A DNA stretch of 64,000 nt. Origin: Actinoallomurus sp050942425 (GTDB lineage: Bacteria; Actinomycetota; Actinomycetes; Streptosporangiales; Streptosporangiaceae). Location of the stretch: NCBI RefSeq assembly GCF_050942425.1, contig NZ_CP192063.1, forward strand, positions 3,720,001-3,784,000, written 5' to 3'. Below, piece by piece: positions 16,047-24,302 of this stretch. The notes below the pieces were generated by a model that was not told where the DNA came from, did not search any database, and saw only the letters and a list, made by a program, of their open reading frames with translations. The position numbers and the translations under genes were made by a program. How positions within the stretch are numbered: position 1 is the first letter of the stretch; each line of letters begins with the position of its first letter.

Positions 16047-16775
16047 TCATTCGGTGGCCGCCAGGATCTCGGCCAGGTGCACGGTCCGTACGCCGGTCCG
16101 GAGCCGGGACAGCAGGCCGCCGATGTGGGCGAGGCAGGAGTTGTCCGCCGCGCACACCACTTCGGCTCCGGTCTGCCGGATCCGGGCGACCTTGTCCGCG
16201 CCCATCGCGGCCGACACGTCGGGGTTCTTCAGCGCGAAGGTGCCGCCGAAGCCGCAGCACTCGGCCGCGTCGGGCAGCTCGACGAGGTCGATGCCGCGCA
16301 CCGCGCGCAGCAGCCGCAGCGGCCGTTCCCCGAGGCCGAGGGCGCGCAGGGAGTGGCAGGTCGGGTGGTAGGTCACGCGGTGCGGGAAGTACGCGCCGAC
16401 GTCCTCGACGCCGAGCACGTCGATGAGCAGCTCGGACAGCTCGTGGACGCGCGGCGCGGTCCGACCGGCCTCCTCGGCCAGCGCGTCGTCGCCGACGGTG
16501 CGGGCCACCCGTGCGTGGTTCTCGCGGATCATCCCCGCGCAGGACGCCGACGGGACGACGATCGCGTCGTACGGTTGGAACGTTTTAACGAAATCTCTGA
16601 CCAGCGGTCCGCACTCCCGGTCGTACCCGGTGTTGTAGTGCATCTGACCGCAGCAGGTCTGCGCGGCGGGGAAGACCACCTCGTGCCCCAGCCGCTCGAG
16701 CAGGGTCACGACCGCCTTGCCGGTGCCGGGGTACAGCGTGTCGTTGAAGCAGGTGACGAAGAGGGCGACGCGCAT
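16047..16775 (-). CDS. lutA: LutA, cysteine-rich (CCG domain) subunit of the L-lactate oxidase complex
   Basis: A 242-residue protein with two CCG domains: TCCGQMHYNTGY and ECCGFGGTFA, plus VTYHPTCHSLRALG, as in LutA/GlcF-type subunits that bind a cubane cluster and interact with quinone-linked electron transfer. It begins one base after the lacI stop codon, so the regulator and the lut genes form one leftward transcript. Around residues 62-68 (VRDFVKTFQP) the codons switch to AT-rich choices (AGA GAT TTC GTT AAA ACG TTC CAA), unusual here and coinciding with an operator-like sequence. Confidence 0.92.
   Translation of the reverse strand: MRVALFVTCFNDTLYPGTGKAVVTLLERLGHEVVFPAAQTCCGQMHYNTGYDRECGPLVRDFVKTFQPYDAIVVPSASCAGMIRENHARVARTVGDDALAEEAGRTAPRVHELSELLIDVLGVEDVGAYFPHRVTYHPTCHSLRALGLGERPLRLLRAVRGIDLVELPDAAECCGFGGTFALKNPDVSAAMGADKVARIRQTGAEVVCAADNSCLAHIGGLLSRLRTGVRTVHLAEILAATE
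16579..16589. promoter_or_regulatory. Operator-like site inside lutA
   Basis: AACGTTTTAAC on the plus strand; on the coding strand it reads GTTAAAACGTT, identical over 11 bases to the operator just upstream of rhaT. It lies about 190 bases into lutA and is formed by rare AT-rich synonymous codons (GTT AAA), suggesting selection for a binding site of the LacI-type regulator. Confidence 0.5.
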
Positions 16776-16776
16776 G

Positions 16777-17775
16777 TCAGCGGCTCGATTCGCGGACGAC
16801 GAGCTCGGGCTGGAACATGATCTGCTGGTGCGCGTGGCCCGCCGGGGCGTCGCACTCGTCCAGCAGGAGCTCGGTGGCGATCTTGCCGAGCTGGTAGGTC
16901 GGCTGGCGGATCGAGCTCAGCGGCACCGCCGCCGCCGAGGAGAACTCGATGTCGTCGTAGCCGATGAGGGCGACGTCGTCCGGCACCCGCACCCCCGCCT
17001 GCGACAGCGCGCGCAGCACGCCCAGCGCGAGCAGGTCGTTCGCGCAGAAGATCGCGTCGGGGAGGTCGCCGGCCAGGAGCTTCTCGGCGGCGAGCGCGCC
17101 GCCGCTCGCGTTCATCTCCGGCACGACCACGTCCTCCAGGGCGCGGGCGGGCAGCCCCGCCGTACGCAGTGCGCGCCGGGCGCCCTTGCGTCGGTCGGCG
17201 CACTGCCGGATCGCCAGCGGACCGGTGACGTACGCGAGCCGCCGTGCGCCCCGGTCGAGGAGGTGGGCGACGGCCAGGTCCCCGCCGGCGACGTCGTCGA
17301 CGGACACCGAGCACACGTCCCCGGTCGCCGGGTGGTCGACCAGGACGACGGCGACTCCGCGCTGCCGCAGCAGGTCCACGCGGGAGAGATCCTCTTCGGT
17401 CGGCGTGATCAGGACGCCGCGGACCCGCTGCTCGGCCAGGACCCGCAGGTTGCGGGCCTCCCGCTCGGGCGACTCGCCGGAGTTGCACAGGATGACCGCG
17501 TGGTCCCGGTCGCTGACGACGTCCTCGACGCCGCGCGCGACCGCGACGAAGAAGGGGTTGCCGACGTCGAGCACGACCAGGCCGATGGCCCGGCTCTGCC
17601 CGGCCCGCAGGGTCGCGGCCGAGCCGTTGCGAACGAAGCCCAGCTCACGGATGGCCTGCTCGACGCGGGCGCGCGTCGCCGCGGCGACGCGTTCGGGCCG
17701 GTTCAGCACGTTCGAGACCGTGCCCGGCGACACGCCCGCGCGCTGCGCGACCTCCCTGATCCCCACGGTCCCCAA
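16777..17775 (-). CDS. LacI-family regulator of the rhamnose locus
   Basis: A 332-residue regulator. The N-terminal HTH is IREVAQRAGVSPGTVSNVLNRPERVAAATR with the hinge GFVRNGSAATLRAGQSRAIGLVV, followed by a periplasmic-binding-protein-like effector domain (NPFFVAVARGVEDV, FCANDLLALGVLRALSQAGVRVPDDVALIGYDDI). Probable inducer: L-rhamnose or a pathway intermediate (inference from context). Start codon TTG at 17775 with GAGG about 8 bases upstream, or GTG 9 bases later. It is first in the leftward operon and divergent from the rha transporter; palindromic sites in the 267-base intergenic region suggest that it represses both directions. Confidence 0.9.
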   Translation of the reverse strand: MGTVGIREVAQRAGVSPGTVSNVLNRPERVAAATRARVEQAIRELGFVRNGSAATLRAGQSRAIGLVVLDVGNPFFVAVARGVEDVVSDRDHAVILCNSGESPEREARNLRVLAEQRVRGVLITPTEEDLSRVDLLRQRGVAVVLVDHPATGDVCSVSVDDVAGGDLAVAHLLDRGARRLAYVTGPLAIRQCADRRKGARRALRTAGLPARALEDVVVPEMNASGGALAAEKLLAGDLPDAIFCANDLLALGVLRALSQAGVRVPDDVALIGYDDIEFSSAAAVPLSSIRQPTYQLGKIATELLLDECDAPAGHAHQQIMFQPELVVRESSR

Positions 17776-17825
17776 AGCCTTGTACCTCTTCTCCGAATGT
17801 GATGGCGTTCACTGTGACGACTGAA

Positions 17826-17844
17826 TTAAAACGTGTCAACACGT
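17826..17844. promoter_or_regulatory. LacI-type operator proximal to the regulator gene
   Basis: TTAAAACGTGTCAACACGT contains the inverted repeat ACGTGT-CA-ACACGT (17831-17844) and shares TTAAAACGT with the site upstream of rhaT. On the minus strand it includes a perfect -35 hexamer TTGACA (17839 to 17834), so binding would block the lacI-lut-rhaB promoter. Confidence 0.65.
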
Positions 17845-17960
17845 CCTGTGAGGGCCGTTCGACGAGACCGGGCGGTGACCGGCTCGTTATCTCGGCGATA
17901 TTTTCCCAGCTCAGACGGCATAACGATCTCCCTTGGCGAGGCCGCACGGGAAACTCACTC

Positions 17961-17990
17961 TTGACGTGACCGCGCTCACAGACCTAGCGT
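17961..17990 (+). promoter_or_regulatory. Candidate promoter for the rightward rha operon
   Basis: TTGACG at 17961-17966 and TAGCGT at 17985-17990 with an 18-base spacer resemble sigma-70-type -35 and -10 elements. Transcription would start near 17997, placing the operator at 18005-18020 just downstream, the usual repressor position. Confidence 0.4.
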
Positions 17991-18004
17991 CCCGGGTCAA
18001 TCGC

Positions 18005-18020
18005 GTTAAAACGTTTTTAT
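18005..18020. promoter_or_regulatory. LacI-type operator upstream of rhaT
   Basis: GTTAAAACGTTTTTAT contains the perfect 10-base palindrome AAAACGTTTT (18008-18017), with the central CG typical of LacI-family operators. It lies 23 bases before the rhaT start codon and is AT-rich in a very GC-rich setting. Confidence 0.7.
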
Positions 18021-18042
18021 TCCGTTCACTTCCGGAGGAAGC

Positions 18043-19554
18043 ATGACCGAGTCGCCTCCGATCCTCGCCTTGGCGAGCGTCAGTAAGGCGTTCGGCGCGG
18101 TGCGGGCTCTGCAGGACGTCTCCCTGGAGCTGTGGGGCGGAGAGATCCATGCGCTCGCCGGCGAGAACGGGGCGGGCAAGTCCACCCTCGTCAAGATCCT
18201 GGCGGGGGTGCACCGTCCCGACGAGGGGCAGGTGCTGCTGGACGGCCGCCCGCACGAGTTCCATGGTCCCGGCGACGCCCAGCACGCGGGTGTCGCCGTG
18301 ATCTACCAGGAGCCCACGCTGTTCCCCGACCTGTCGGTCGCGGAGAACATCTTCATGGGCCGCCAGCCGCGCGCCCGTTTCGGCCGCATCGACCGCCGCG
18401 CCCTCCGGACCGAGACCGCGAAGCTGTTCGAGCGGCTGGGCGTCGCGCTCGACCCGGACCGGCCCGCACGCGGTCTGTCCATCGCCGACCAGCAGATCGT
18501 GGAGATCGCCAAGGCGATCTCCCGCGACGCCCGCGTACTGATCATGGACGAGCCGACCGCGGCGCTGTCCGGCAATGAGGTCGCGCGGCTGTTCGCGGTC
18601 GCCCGCACCCTCCAGGAGCAGGGCTGCGCGCTGCTGTTCATCTCCCACCGGCTGGAGGAGATCTTCGACCTCTGCCAGCGGGTGACGACGCTGCGCGACG
18701 GCCGCTACATCTCCACCGAGACGCTCGACGGGCTCACCCCCGACGACCTCGTGCAGCGGATGGTCGGCCGCGAGCTGGACACGCTCTATCCCAAGCAGGA
18801 GACGACGCCCGGCGAGACGGTGCTGACGGTCTCCCGGCTGACCCGCGAGGGCGTCTTCACCGACGTCTCCTTCGAGGTGCGCGCCGGGGAGATCGTCGCG
18901 CTGGCCGGCCTCGTCGGCGCCGGGCGTAGCGAGGTCGCCCGCGCGATCTTCGGGGTCGACCGCTACGACGCGGGCGGCGTCCAGGTCGGGACGACGAAAC
19001 TGCCGGCCGGCAGCCCCACCGCCGCGATGTCCGCCGGGATCGCCCTGGTCCCCGAGGACCGGCGCCAGCAGGGCCTGGTCATGGACGGCTCGATCGAGCG
19101 GAACATCGGCCTCACCCAGCTGCGCACGCTGCGCCGCGGCCCGATCATCTCCCGGAAGGCCGAACGCGACCGGGCCGCCGACTGGGCGATCCGGCTGCAG
19201 CTGAAGTACGCGCGGCTCAGCGACGTCGTCGGCGTGCTGTCCGGCGGCAACCAGCAGAAGGTCGTCCTCGCCAAGTGGCTGTCGACCGAGCCGTCCGTGC
19301 TGATCGTCGACGAGCCCACGCGCGGCATCGACGTCGGCACCAAGGCCGAGGTGCACCGCCTGCTGTCGGAGCTGGCCGGCCAGGGCCTCGCCGTCCTGAT
19401 GATCTCCTCCGACCTGCCCGAGGTGCTCGGCATGGCCGACCGCGTCCTGGTCATGCACGAGGGCCGGCTCGCCGCCGAGATCCCCCGCGAAGAGGCCACC
19501 GAGGAGACCGTCATGGCCGCCGCCACCGGCCGTACCCGAGAGGAGGCCGCGTAA
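18043..19554 (+). CDS. rhaT: L-rhamnose ABC transporter, ATP-binding protein (two ABC domains)
   Basis: A 503-residue sugar-importer ATPase with two nucleotide-binding domains. Domain 1 has Walker A GENGAGKST, LSIADQQIVEIAKAISR as signature region and LIMDEPTAAL; domain 2 has a degenerate Walker A GLVGAGRSE, LSGGNQQKVVLAKWL and LIVDEPTRGID, the usual asymmetry of the RbsA/RhaT class. It powers uptake of L-rhamnose at the inner face of the membrane. GGAGGAAG precedes the ATG. First gene of the rightward operon; the permease gene starts immediately after its stop. Confidence 0.93.
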   Translation: MTESPPILALASVSKAFGAVRALQDVSLELWGGEIHALAGENGAGKSTLVKILAGVHRPDEGQVLLDGRPHEFHGPGDAQHAGVAVIYQEPTLFPDLSVAENIFMGRQPRARFGRIDRRALRTETAKLFERLGVALDPDRPARGLSIADQQIVEIAKAISRDARVLIMDEPTAALSGNEVARLFAVARTLQEQGCALLFISHRLEEIFDLCQRVTTLRDGRYISTETLDGLTPDDLVQRMVGRELDTLYPKQETTPGETVLTVSRLTREGVFTDVSFEVRAGEIVALAGLVGAGRSEVARAIFGVDRYDAGGVQVGTTKLPAGSPTAAMSAGIALVPEDRRQQGLVMDGSIERNIGLTQLRTLRRGPIISRKAERDRAADWAIRLQLKYARLSDVVGVLSGGNQQKVVLAKWLSTEPSVLIVDEPTRGIDVGTKAEVHRLLSELAGQGLAVLMISSDLPEVLGMADRVLVMHEGRLAAEIPREEATEETVMAAATGRTREEAA

Positions 19555-20574
19555 ATGGCAGCCGTAACCGCCGACGCCGGCGGGCGCAGGCTCGTCGACA
19601 CCGTCCTGCGGGCGCGGGAGCTGAGCATCCTCGCCGCGCTGATCGTCCTCGTCGTCGTGACGACGGCGGTGAACTCCTCGTTCCTGTCGACGCAGGGTGT
19701 CAAGGACATCTTCCTCAACGCCTCGATCCTGGCGTTGCTGGCCGTCGGGCAGACGATGGTGGTCGTCACCCGCAACATCGACCTGTCCGTCGGGTCGGTG
19801 GTCGGCCTGGTGGCGTTCGCGTCCGGGAAGTTCGTCGCGGGGCACGACCGCAACGTGCTGCTGGTCCTCCTCATCGGGATGGCCATCGGAGCGGTCTGCG
19901 GACTGGTCAACGGCGTGCTCGTCAGCTTCTTCAAGGTCCCGGCGCTCGTGGTGACGCTCGGCACGCTGTACGTCATCCAGGGCCTGGACTACTACTGGGC
20001 GCACGGCCAGCAGATCAACGCCGCCGACGTGCCCTCGTCCCTGCTCGACCTGGGCAACGGCAGCGTGCTCGGCGTGCCGTACCTGCCGCTCATCACGGTG
20101 GTCGTGATGCTCGCGGTCGGGCACTACCTGCGGGCCTACCCGTCGGGCCGGGAGTTCTACGCGATCGGCTCGAACCCGGACGCCGCGCGGCTCGCGGGCA
20201 TCGCGATCCGCAAGCGGATCCTCACGGCCTACCTCGTCAGCGGCATCCTCGCCGGACTCGCCGGGGTGTTGTGGCTCGCCCGGTTCGGCACGGTCGTCGC
20301 GGACGCCGCGCACGGCTGGGAGCTGCGGGTGGTCGCCGCCGTCGTCGTCGGCGGCGTGGCCATCGTCGGTGGCCTCGGCAGCGTGTACGGCGCCGCGCTC
20401 GGCGCGCTCCTGCTCACCACGATCGGCAGCGTCCTGGTGGTGCTGAAGGTGAACTCCTTCTGGCAGGACGCCATCGCCGGTCTGCTGCTGCTCCTCGCGA
20501 TCAGCGTCGACCGCCTGCTCGGCCTGCGCGTCACCCGCGCCCTGCGAAAGAGGAATGCCCGTCATGGCGCCTGA
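19555..20574 (+). CDS. rhaP: L-rhamnose ABC transporter permease
   Basis: A 339-residue BPD_transp_2 (RbsC-like) permease with 8-10 membrane segments; characteristic parts are GQTMVVVTRNIDLSVGSVVGLVAF, GLVNGVLVSFFKVPALVVTLGTLY and AVVVGGVAIVGGLGSVYGAALGALLL. It forms half of the membrane channel with RhaQ. Start ATG follows the rhaT stop directly (TAAATG), so expression is probably coupled. Confidence 0.92.
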   Translation: MAAVTADAGGRRLVDTVLRARELSILAALIVLVVVTTAVNSSFLSTQGVKDIFLNASILALLAVGQTMVVVTRNIDLSVGSVVGLVAFASGKFVAGHDRNVLLVLLIGMAIGAVCGLVNGVLVSFFKVPALVVTLGTLYVIQGLDYYWAHGQQINAADVPSSLLDLGNGSVLGVPYLPLITVVVMLAVGHYLRAYPSGREFYAIGSNPDAARLAGIAIRKRILTAYLVSGILAGLAGVLWLARFGTVVADAAHGWELRVVAAVVVGGVAIVGGLGSVYGAALGALLLTTIGSVLVVLKVNSFWQDAIAGLLLLLAISVDRLLGLRVTRALRKRNARHGA

Positions 20575-21595
20575 AGCCCCCGCCGCCGAGGCCCGCCCCG
20601 TGCAGGCGCGCGCCGAGGCTCCCCGCCCGCTGACCCGGTTCATCCGCTGGGACGTCATCGTCACGGCCCTGCTGATCGTCGTGTTCGCCGGCGGCGCGTT
20701 CGGCACGTCGGACTTCGCCACGAGCGACAACCTGTCCTTCGCCCTGGACGACCTCAGCGAGATCGCGCTGATCGCGCTGCCCATGACGCTGCTGGTCGTG
20801 GCCGCGGAGGTCGACCTGTCCGTGGCCTCGGTGCTGGGCCTGTGCAGCGCGCTGTTCGGCGCGCTGTGGGACGCCGGGTGGGCGATCGAGATGATCATCC
20901 CGCTGCTCTTGGTGGTCGGCGCGGTGGCCGGCCTGGTCAACGGCCTGCTCGTCACCCGGCTGGGACTGCCGTCCCTGGCCGTCACGATCGGCACGCTCAC
21001 CCTCTACCGGGGCCTCGCGTACGTCGTGCTCGGCACCAAGGCGGTCGCGCAGTTCCCGCAGAACTACGCCGACCTGGCCACCAAGACCGTGCCCGGCACG
21101 CCCATCCCGTACCCCTTCGCGCTGTTCATCCTGCTCGCCATCGTGACCGCGGTCGTGCTGCACGCCACCGGCCTCGGCCGCGCGCTGTTCGCGATCGGCG
21201 CGCAGGAGGAGGCGGCGTTCTTCGCCGGGATCCGGGTCAAGCGCATCAAGCTGCTGCTGTTCGTGGTCTCCGGGATCGTGTCGGCGTTCGCCGGCGCCGT
21301 CTACACACTGCGGTACGGCAGCGCCCGCGCCGACAACGGCCTCGGCCTGGAGCTGGCCGTCATCGCCTCGGTGCTGCTCGGCGGCGTCGACTTCGACGGC
21401 GGCAAGGGCACGCTCGGCGGTGTCGTCGCCGGCGTGCTGCTGATCGGCCTGCTCCGCAACCTGCTCATGCTCCGTGACGTCGCGACCGAGATCCAGTCGA
21501 TCGTCACCGGCGTCCTCCTCATCGTCTCCGTGCTCACGCCGCGGATCGCGGCCGCCGTACGCGAGGCACGACGACATCACCGCAGCTCGAGCTAG
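20564..21595 (+). CDS. rhaQ: L-rhamnose ABC transporter permease
   Basis: A 343-residue second permease of the same family: LPMTLLVVAAEVDLSVASVLGLCSALFG, NGLLVTRLGLPSLAVTIGTLTLYRGLAY and ASVLLGGVDFDGGKGTLGGVVAGVLLIGLLRNLL. It pairs with RhaP. ATG at 20564 is chosen because AAAGAGG lies about 10 bases upstream; an ATG at 20555 would be too close. It overlaps the rhaP 3' end by 11 bases. Confidence 0.92.
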   Translation: MAPEAPAAEARPVQARAEAPRPLTRFIRWDVIVTALLIVVFAGGAFGTSDFATSDNLSFALDDLSEIALIALPMTLLVVAAEVDLSVASVLGLCSALFGALWDAGWAIEMIIPLLLVVGAVAGLVNGLLVTRLGLPSLAVTIGTLTLYRGLAYVVLGTKAVAQFPQNYADLATKTVPGTPIPYPFALFILLAIVTAVVLHATGLGRALFAIGAQEEAAFFAGIRVKRIKLLLFVVSGIVSAFAGAVYTLRYGSARADNGLGLELAVIASVLLGGVDFDGGKGTLGGVVAGVLLIGLLRNLLMLRDVATEIQSIVTGVLLIVSVLTPRIAAAVREARRHHRSSS

Positions 21596-21664
21596 CCCCG
21601 ACCAACCAACCCCGTCCGACCTCCCGGCTCCGCCGCCTCCTCCTAACCGGAAAAGGAACCCCTC

Positions 21665-22738
21665 ATGATCATGCGTCCCCTGGCGGCCGTGGCCATCGCC
21701 ACCGCCCTCGCCGTCGGTGCCGCCGCCTGCGGTGGTACGACGAAGAACTCCTCGGAATCCAAGGACGGCAACGGCGCCGCGACGACCGGCGCGAAGGCGG
21801 ACCCGAACGCGCCGCTCAAGAAGGGCCTGAAGCTGGCCTTCCTTCCCAAGCAGGTCAACAACCCGTACGAGACGATCGTCGACAACGCGGGCATCGCCGG
21901 GGCCAAGGAGTACGGGGGCGACGCGAAGGAGGTCGGCCCGTCCGACGCGTCCGCGTCCTCGCAGATCTCCTACATCAACACGCTGATCCAGCAGCGGATG
22001 GACGCGATCCTCATCGCGGCCAACGACCCGAACGCCGTCTGCGGTCCGCTCAAGCAGGCGATGTCCCGCAAGATCAAGGTCGTGTCGTACGACTCGGACG
22101 CGTCCAAGGACTGCCGCGACGTCTTCATCAACCAGGCCAGCTCCGAGGAGATCGGCCGCAGCGAGATCAAGGTCATGTCCGACCTGATCGGCGGCAAGGG
22201 CAAGATCGCGATCCTGTCGGCGACCGCGAACGCCACGAACCAGAACACCTGGATCGGGTTCATGAAGGACGAGCTGAAGAAGCCGGAGTACTCCGGCATC
22301 CAGCTGGTCAAGGTCGCCTACGGTGACGACGACGACCAGAAGTCCTTCCAGCAGACGCAGGGTCTGCTGCAGGCGTACCCGGACCTGAAGGGCATCATCG
22401 CCCCGACCACGGTCGGCATCGCCGCCGCGGCCCGCTACATCTCCGGCTCGAAGTACAAGGGCAAGGTCGCCGTCTCCGGCCTCGGCACGCCGAACCAGAT
22501 GCGCAAGTTCGTCAAGGACGGCACGGTCGGCAAGTTCGAGCTGTGGGACCCGAAGAACCTCGGCTACCTCGCGTCGTACGCCGCCGCCGCCCTCGCCTCC
22601 GGCCAGATCACCGGCGCGGAGGGCGAGAAGTTCAAGGCCGGCAAGCTCGGCGAGCGCACCATCGGCAAGGACGGCGAGGTCATCCTCGGCCCGCCGACGG
22701 TCTTCGACAAGAGCAACATCGACAACTACAACTTCTAG
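21665..22738 (+). CDS. rhaS: L-rhamnose ABC transporter substrate-binding lipoprotein
   Basis: A 357-residue periplasmic-binding-protein type I lipoprotein. The signal peptide ends in a lipobox (ALAVGAAAC) and the mature part shows LKLAFLPKQVNNPYETIVDNAGIAGAKEYGG, the RhaS pattern, and the end LGPPTVFDKSNIDNYNF. It captures L-rhamnose outside the cell and delivers it to RhaPQ. AAAAGGAA precedes the ATG. A stem-loop follows the gene, a common device that raises the level of binding protein relative to downstream genes. Confidence 0.93.
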   Translation: MIMRPLAAVAIATALAVGAAACGGTTKNSSESKDGNGAATTGAKADPNAPLKKGLKLAFLPKQVNNPYETIVDNAGIAGAKEYGGDAKEVGPSDASASSQISYINTLIQQRMDAILIAANDPNAVCGPLKQAMSRKIKVVSYDSDASKDCRDVFINQASSEEIGRSEIKVMSDLIGGKGKIAILSATANATNQNTWIGFMKDELKKPEYSGIQLVKVAYGDDDDQKSFQQTQGLLQAYPDLKGIIAPTTVGIAAAARYISGSKYKGKVAVSGLGTPNQMRKFVKDGTVGKFELWDPKNLGYLASYAAAALASGQITGAEGEKFKAGKLGERTIGKDGEVILGPPTVFDKSNIDNYNF

Positions 22739-22748
22739 GCGGCCGGTG

Positions 22749-22773
22749 GCGGGGCCGCCTTGTGCGGCCCCGC
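22749..22773 (+). terminator. Intercistronic stem-loop after rhaS
   Basis: A 10-base perfect stem (22749-22758 with 22764-22773) with a 5-base loop, 10 bases after the rhaS stop and before the rhaM ribosome-binding site. No T run, so likely an mRNA stabiliser or attenuator rather than a full stop. Confidence 0.55.
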
Positions 22774-22794
22774 GCCGTCGCGGGAGGAGCCCCC

Positions 22795-23115
22795 GTGCAG
22801 CGCGTCTGTTTCCTGCTGAAGGTCAGGCAGGACCGGCTGGATGAGTACCGCGAACGGCATCAGGCGGTGTGGCCGGACATGCTCACCGCCCTGCGCGCGG
22901 CCGGCTGGCGCAACTACAGCCTCTTCCTGCGCGACGACGGGCTGCTCGTCGGCTACCTGGAGACCGACGACTTCGACGCGGCGCGCGCGGCCATGGAGAA
23001 CACCGAGGTGAACGCCCGCTGGCAGGCGGAGATGGCGCCGTTCTTCGAAGACCTCGAAGGACAGCGCCCGGATGAGGGCCTGCTGCGGCTCGACGAAGTC
23101 TTCCATCTCGACTGA
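22795..23115 (+). CDS. rhaM: L-rhamnose mutarotase
   Basis: A 106-residue dimeric alpha/beta-barrel-type protein, the normal size for RhaM (about 104). QDRLDEYRERHQAVWPDML places the catalytic histidine at residue 22 as in E. coli RhaM; later motifs are NYSLFLRDDGLLVGYLE and RWQAEMAPFFEDLE, ending in LDEVFHLD. It interconverts alpha and beta anomers of L-rhamnose to feed the isomerase. GTG start with GGGAGGAG 5 bases upstream. Between rhaS and rhaI. Confidence 0.93.
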   Translation: MQRVCFLLKVRQDRLDEYRERHQAVWPDMLTALRAAGWRNYSLFLRDDGLLVGYLETDDFDAARAAMENTEVNARWQAEMAPFFEDLEGQRPDEGLLRLDEVFHLD

Positions 23116-23134
23116 CGATCGGGGATCACGAACA

Positions 23135-24298
23135 ATGACAACGGACAGCGCCCAGGTCAAGGCGGCACTGCGGACCCAGCGCATCGAGACGCCGTCGTGG
23201 GCGTACGGCAACTCCGGCACCCGGTTCAAGGTCTTCGCCCAGCAGGGCGTGCCGCGCACGCCGCAGGAGAAGATCGACGACGCGGCGCAGGTTCACAAGT
23301 ACACCGGCATCGCGCCGACCGTCGCGCTGCACATCCCCTGGGACAAGGTGGACGACTACGCCGCGCTGGCGCAGCACGCCCGCGACCGGGGCGTCCAGGT
23401 CGGCGCGATCAACTCGAACGTCTTCCAGGACGACGACTACATGCTGGGCAGCGTCACCCACCCCGACCCGAAGGTGCGCGAGAAGGCGCTGAACCACCTG
23501 CTCGAGTGCGTCGACATCATGGACGAGACGGGCTCGCGCGACCTGAAGCTGTGGTTCTCCGACGGCACGAACTACCCGGGCCAGGACGACATCCGCGCCC
23601 GGCAGGACCGCCTCGCCGAGGCCCTGGCCGCGGTGTACGAGCGGCTCGGCGACGACCAGCGGTTCCTGCTGGAGTACAAGCTGTTCGAGCCGGCGTTCTA
23701 CACCACCGACCTGCCGGACTGGGGCACGTCGTACGCGCACTGCCTCAAGCTCGGTCCGAAGGCGCAGGTGGTGGTCGACACCGGGCACCACGCGCCGGGC
23801 ACGAACATCGAGTTCATCGTGGCGTTCCTGCTGCGCGAGGGGAAGCTCGGCGGCTTCGACTTCAACTCCCGCTTCTACGCCGACGACGACCTGATGGTCG
23901 GCGCCGCCGACCCGTTCCAGCTGTACCGGATCATGGACCAGGTGATCCAGGGCGGCGGGTACACCGACGAGATCGCGTTCATGCTCGACCAGTGCCACAA
24001 CATCGAGCCGAAGATCCCCGGCCAGATCCGCTCGGTGCTGAACGTGCAGGAGGCCACCGCCAAGGCGCTCCTGATCGACATCGAGGCGCTGCGGGCGGCC
24101 CAGCAGGCGGGTGACGTGCTCGGCGCGAACGCCGTGTTCATGGACGCCTACAACACCGACGTCCGGCCGCTGCTCGCCGAGCTGCGCGCGGAGATGGGCC
24201 TGGACCCGGACCCGATGGCGGCCTACGCCCGGTCCGGGTACTTCGAGAAGATCCGCGACGGCCGCAAGGACGGCCAGGCGGCCGGCTGGGGAGCGTGA
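23135..24298 (+). CDS. rhaI: L-rhamnose isomerase (RhaI type)
   Basis: A 387-residue TIM-barrel isomerase of the RhaI class found in Rhizobium, Pseudomonas and actinomycetes rather than the E. coli RhaA class. Motifs: WAYGNSGTRFKVFAQQGVPRTPQEKI near the N terminus, LEYKLFEPAFY with the metal-ligand glutamate around residue 180, VVVDTGHHAPGTNIE and GGFDFNSRFYADDDLMVGA with the further Asp/His ligands. It converts L-rhamnose to L-rhamnulose with Mn or Zn. Start ATG is 19 bases after the rhaM stop; GGGGAT upstream is a weak ribosome site. Confidence 0.94.
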   Translation: MTTDSAQVKAALRTQRIETPSWAYGNSGTRFKVFAQQGVPRTPQEKIDDAAQVHKYTGIAPTVALHIPWDKVDDYAALAQHARDRGVQVGAINSNVFQDDDYMLGSVTHPDPKVREKALNHLLECVDIMDETGSRDLKLWFSDGTNYPGQDDIRARQDRLAEALAAVYERLGDDQRFLLEYKLFEPAFYTTDLPDWGTSYAHCLKLGPKAQVVVDTGHHAPGTNIEFIVAFLLREGKLGGFDFNSRFYADDDLMVGAADPFQLYRIMDQVIQGGGYTDEIAFMLDQCHNIEPKIPGQIRSVLNVQEATAKALLIDIEALRAAQQAGDVLGANAVFMDAYNTDVRPLLAELRAEMGLDPDPMAAYARSGYFEKIRDGRKDGQAAGWGA

Positions 24299-24302
24299 CC
24301 TG

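Noticed and set aside
17911..21000. Very long open frame on the strand opposite the rha transporter genes
   Set aside because: It is a product of GC-rich third positions; composition (D/H/R/G-rich, no domains) is that of an antisense shadow, and the plus-strand genes are certain.
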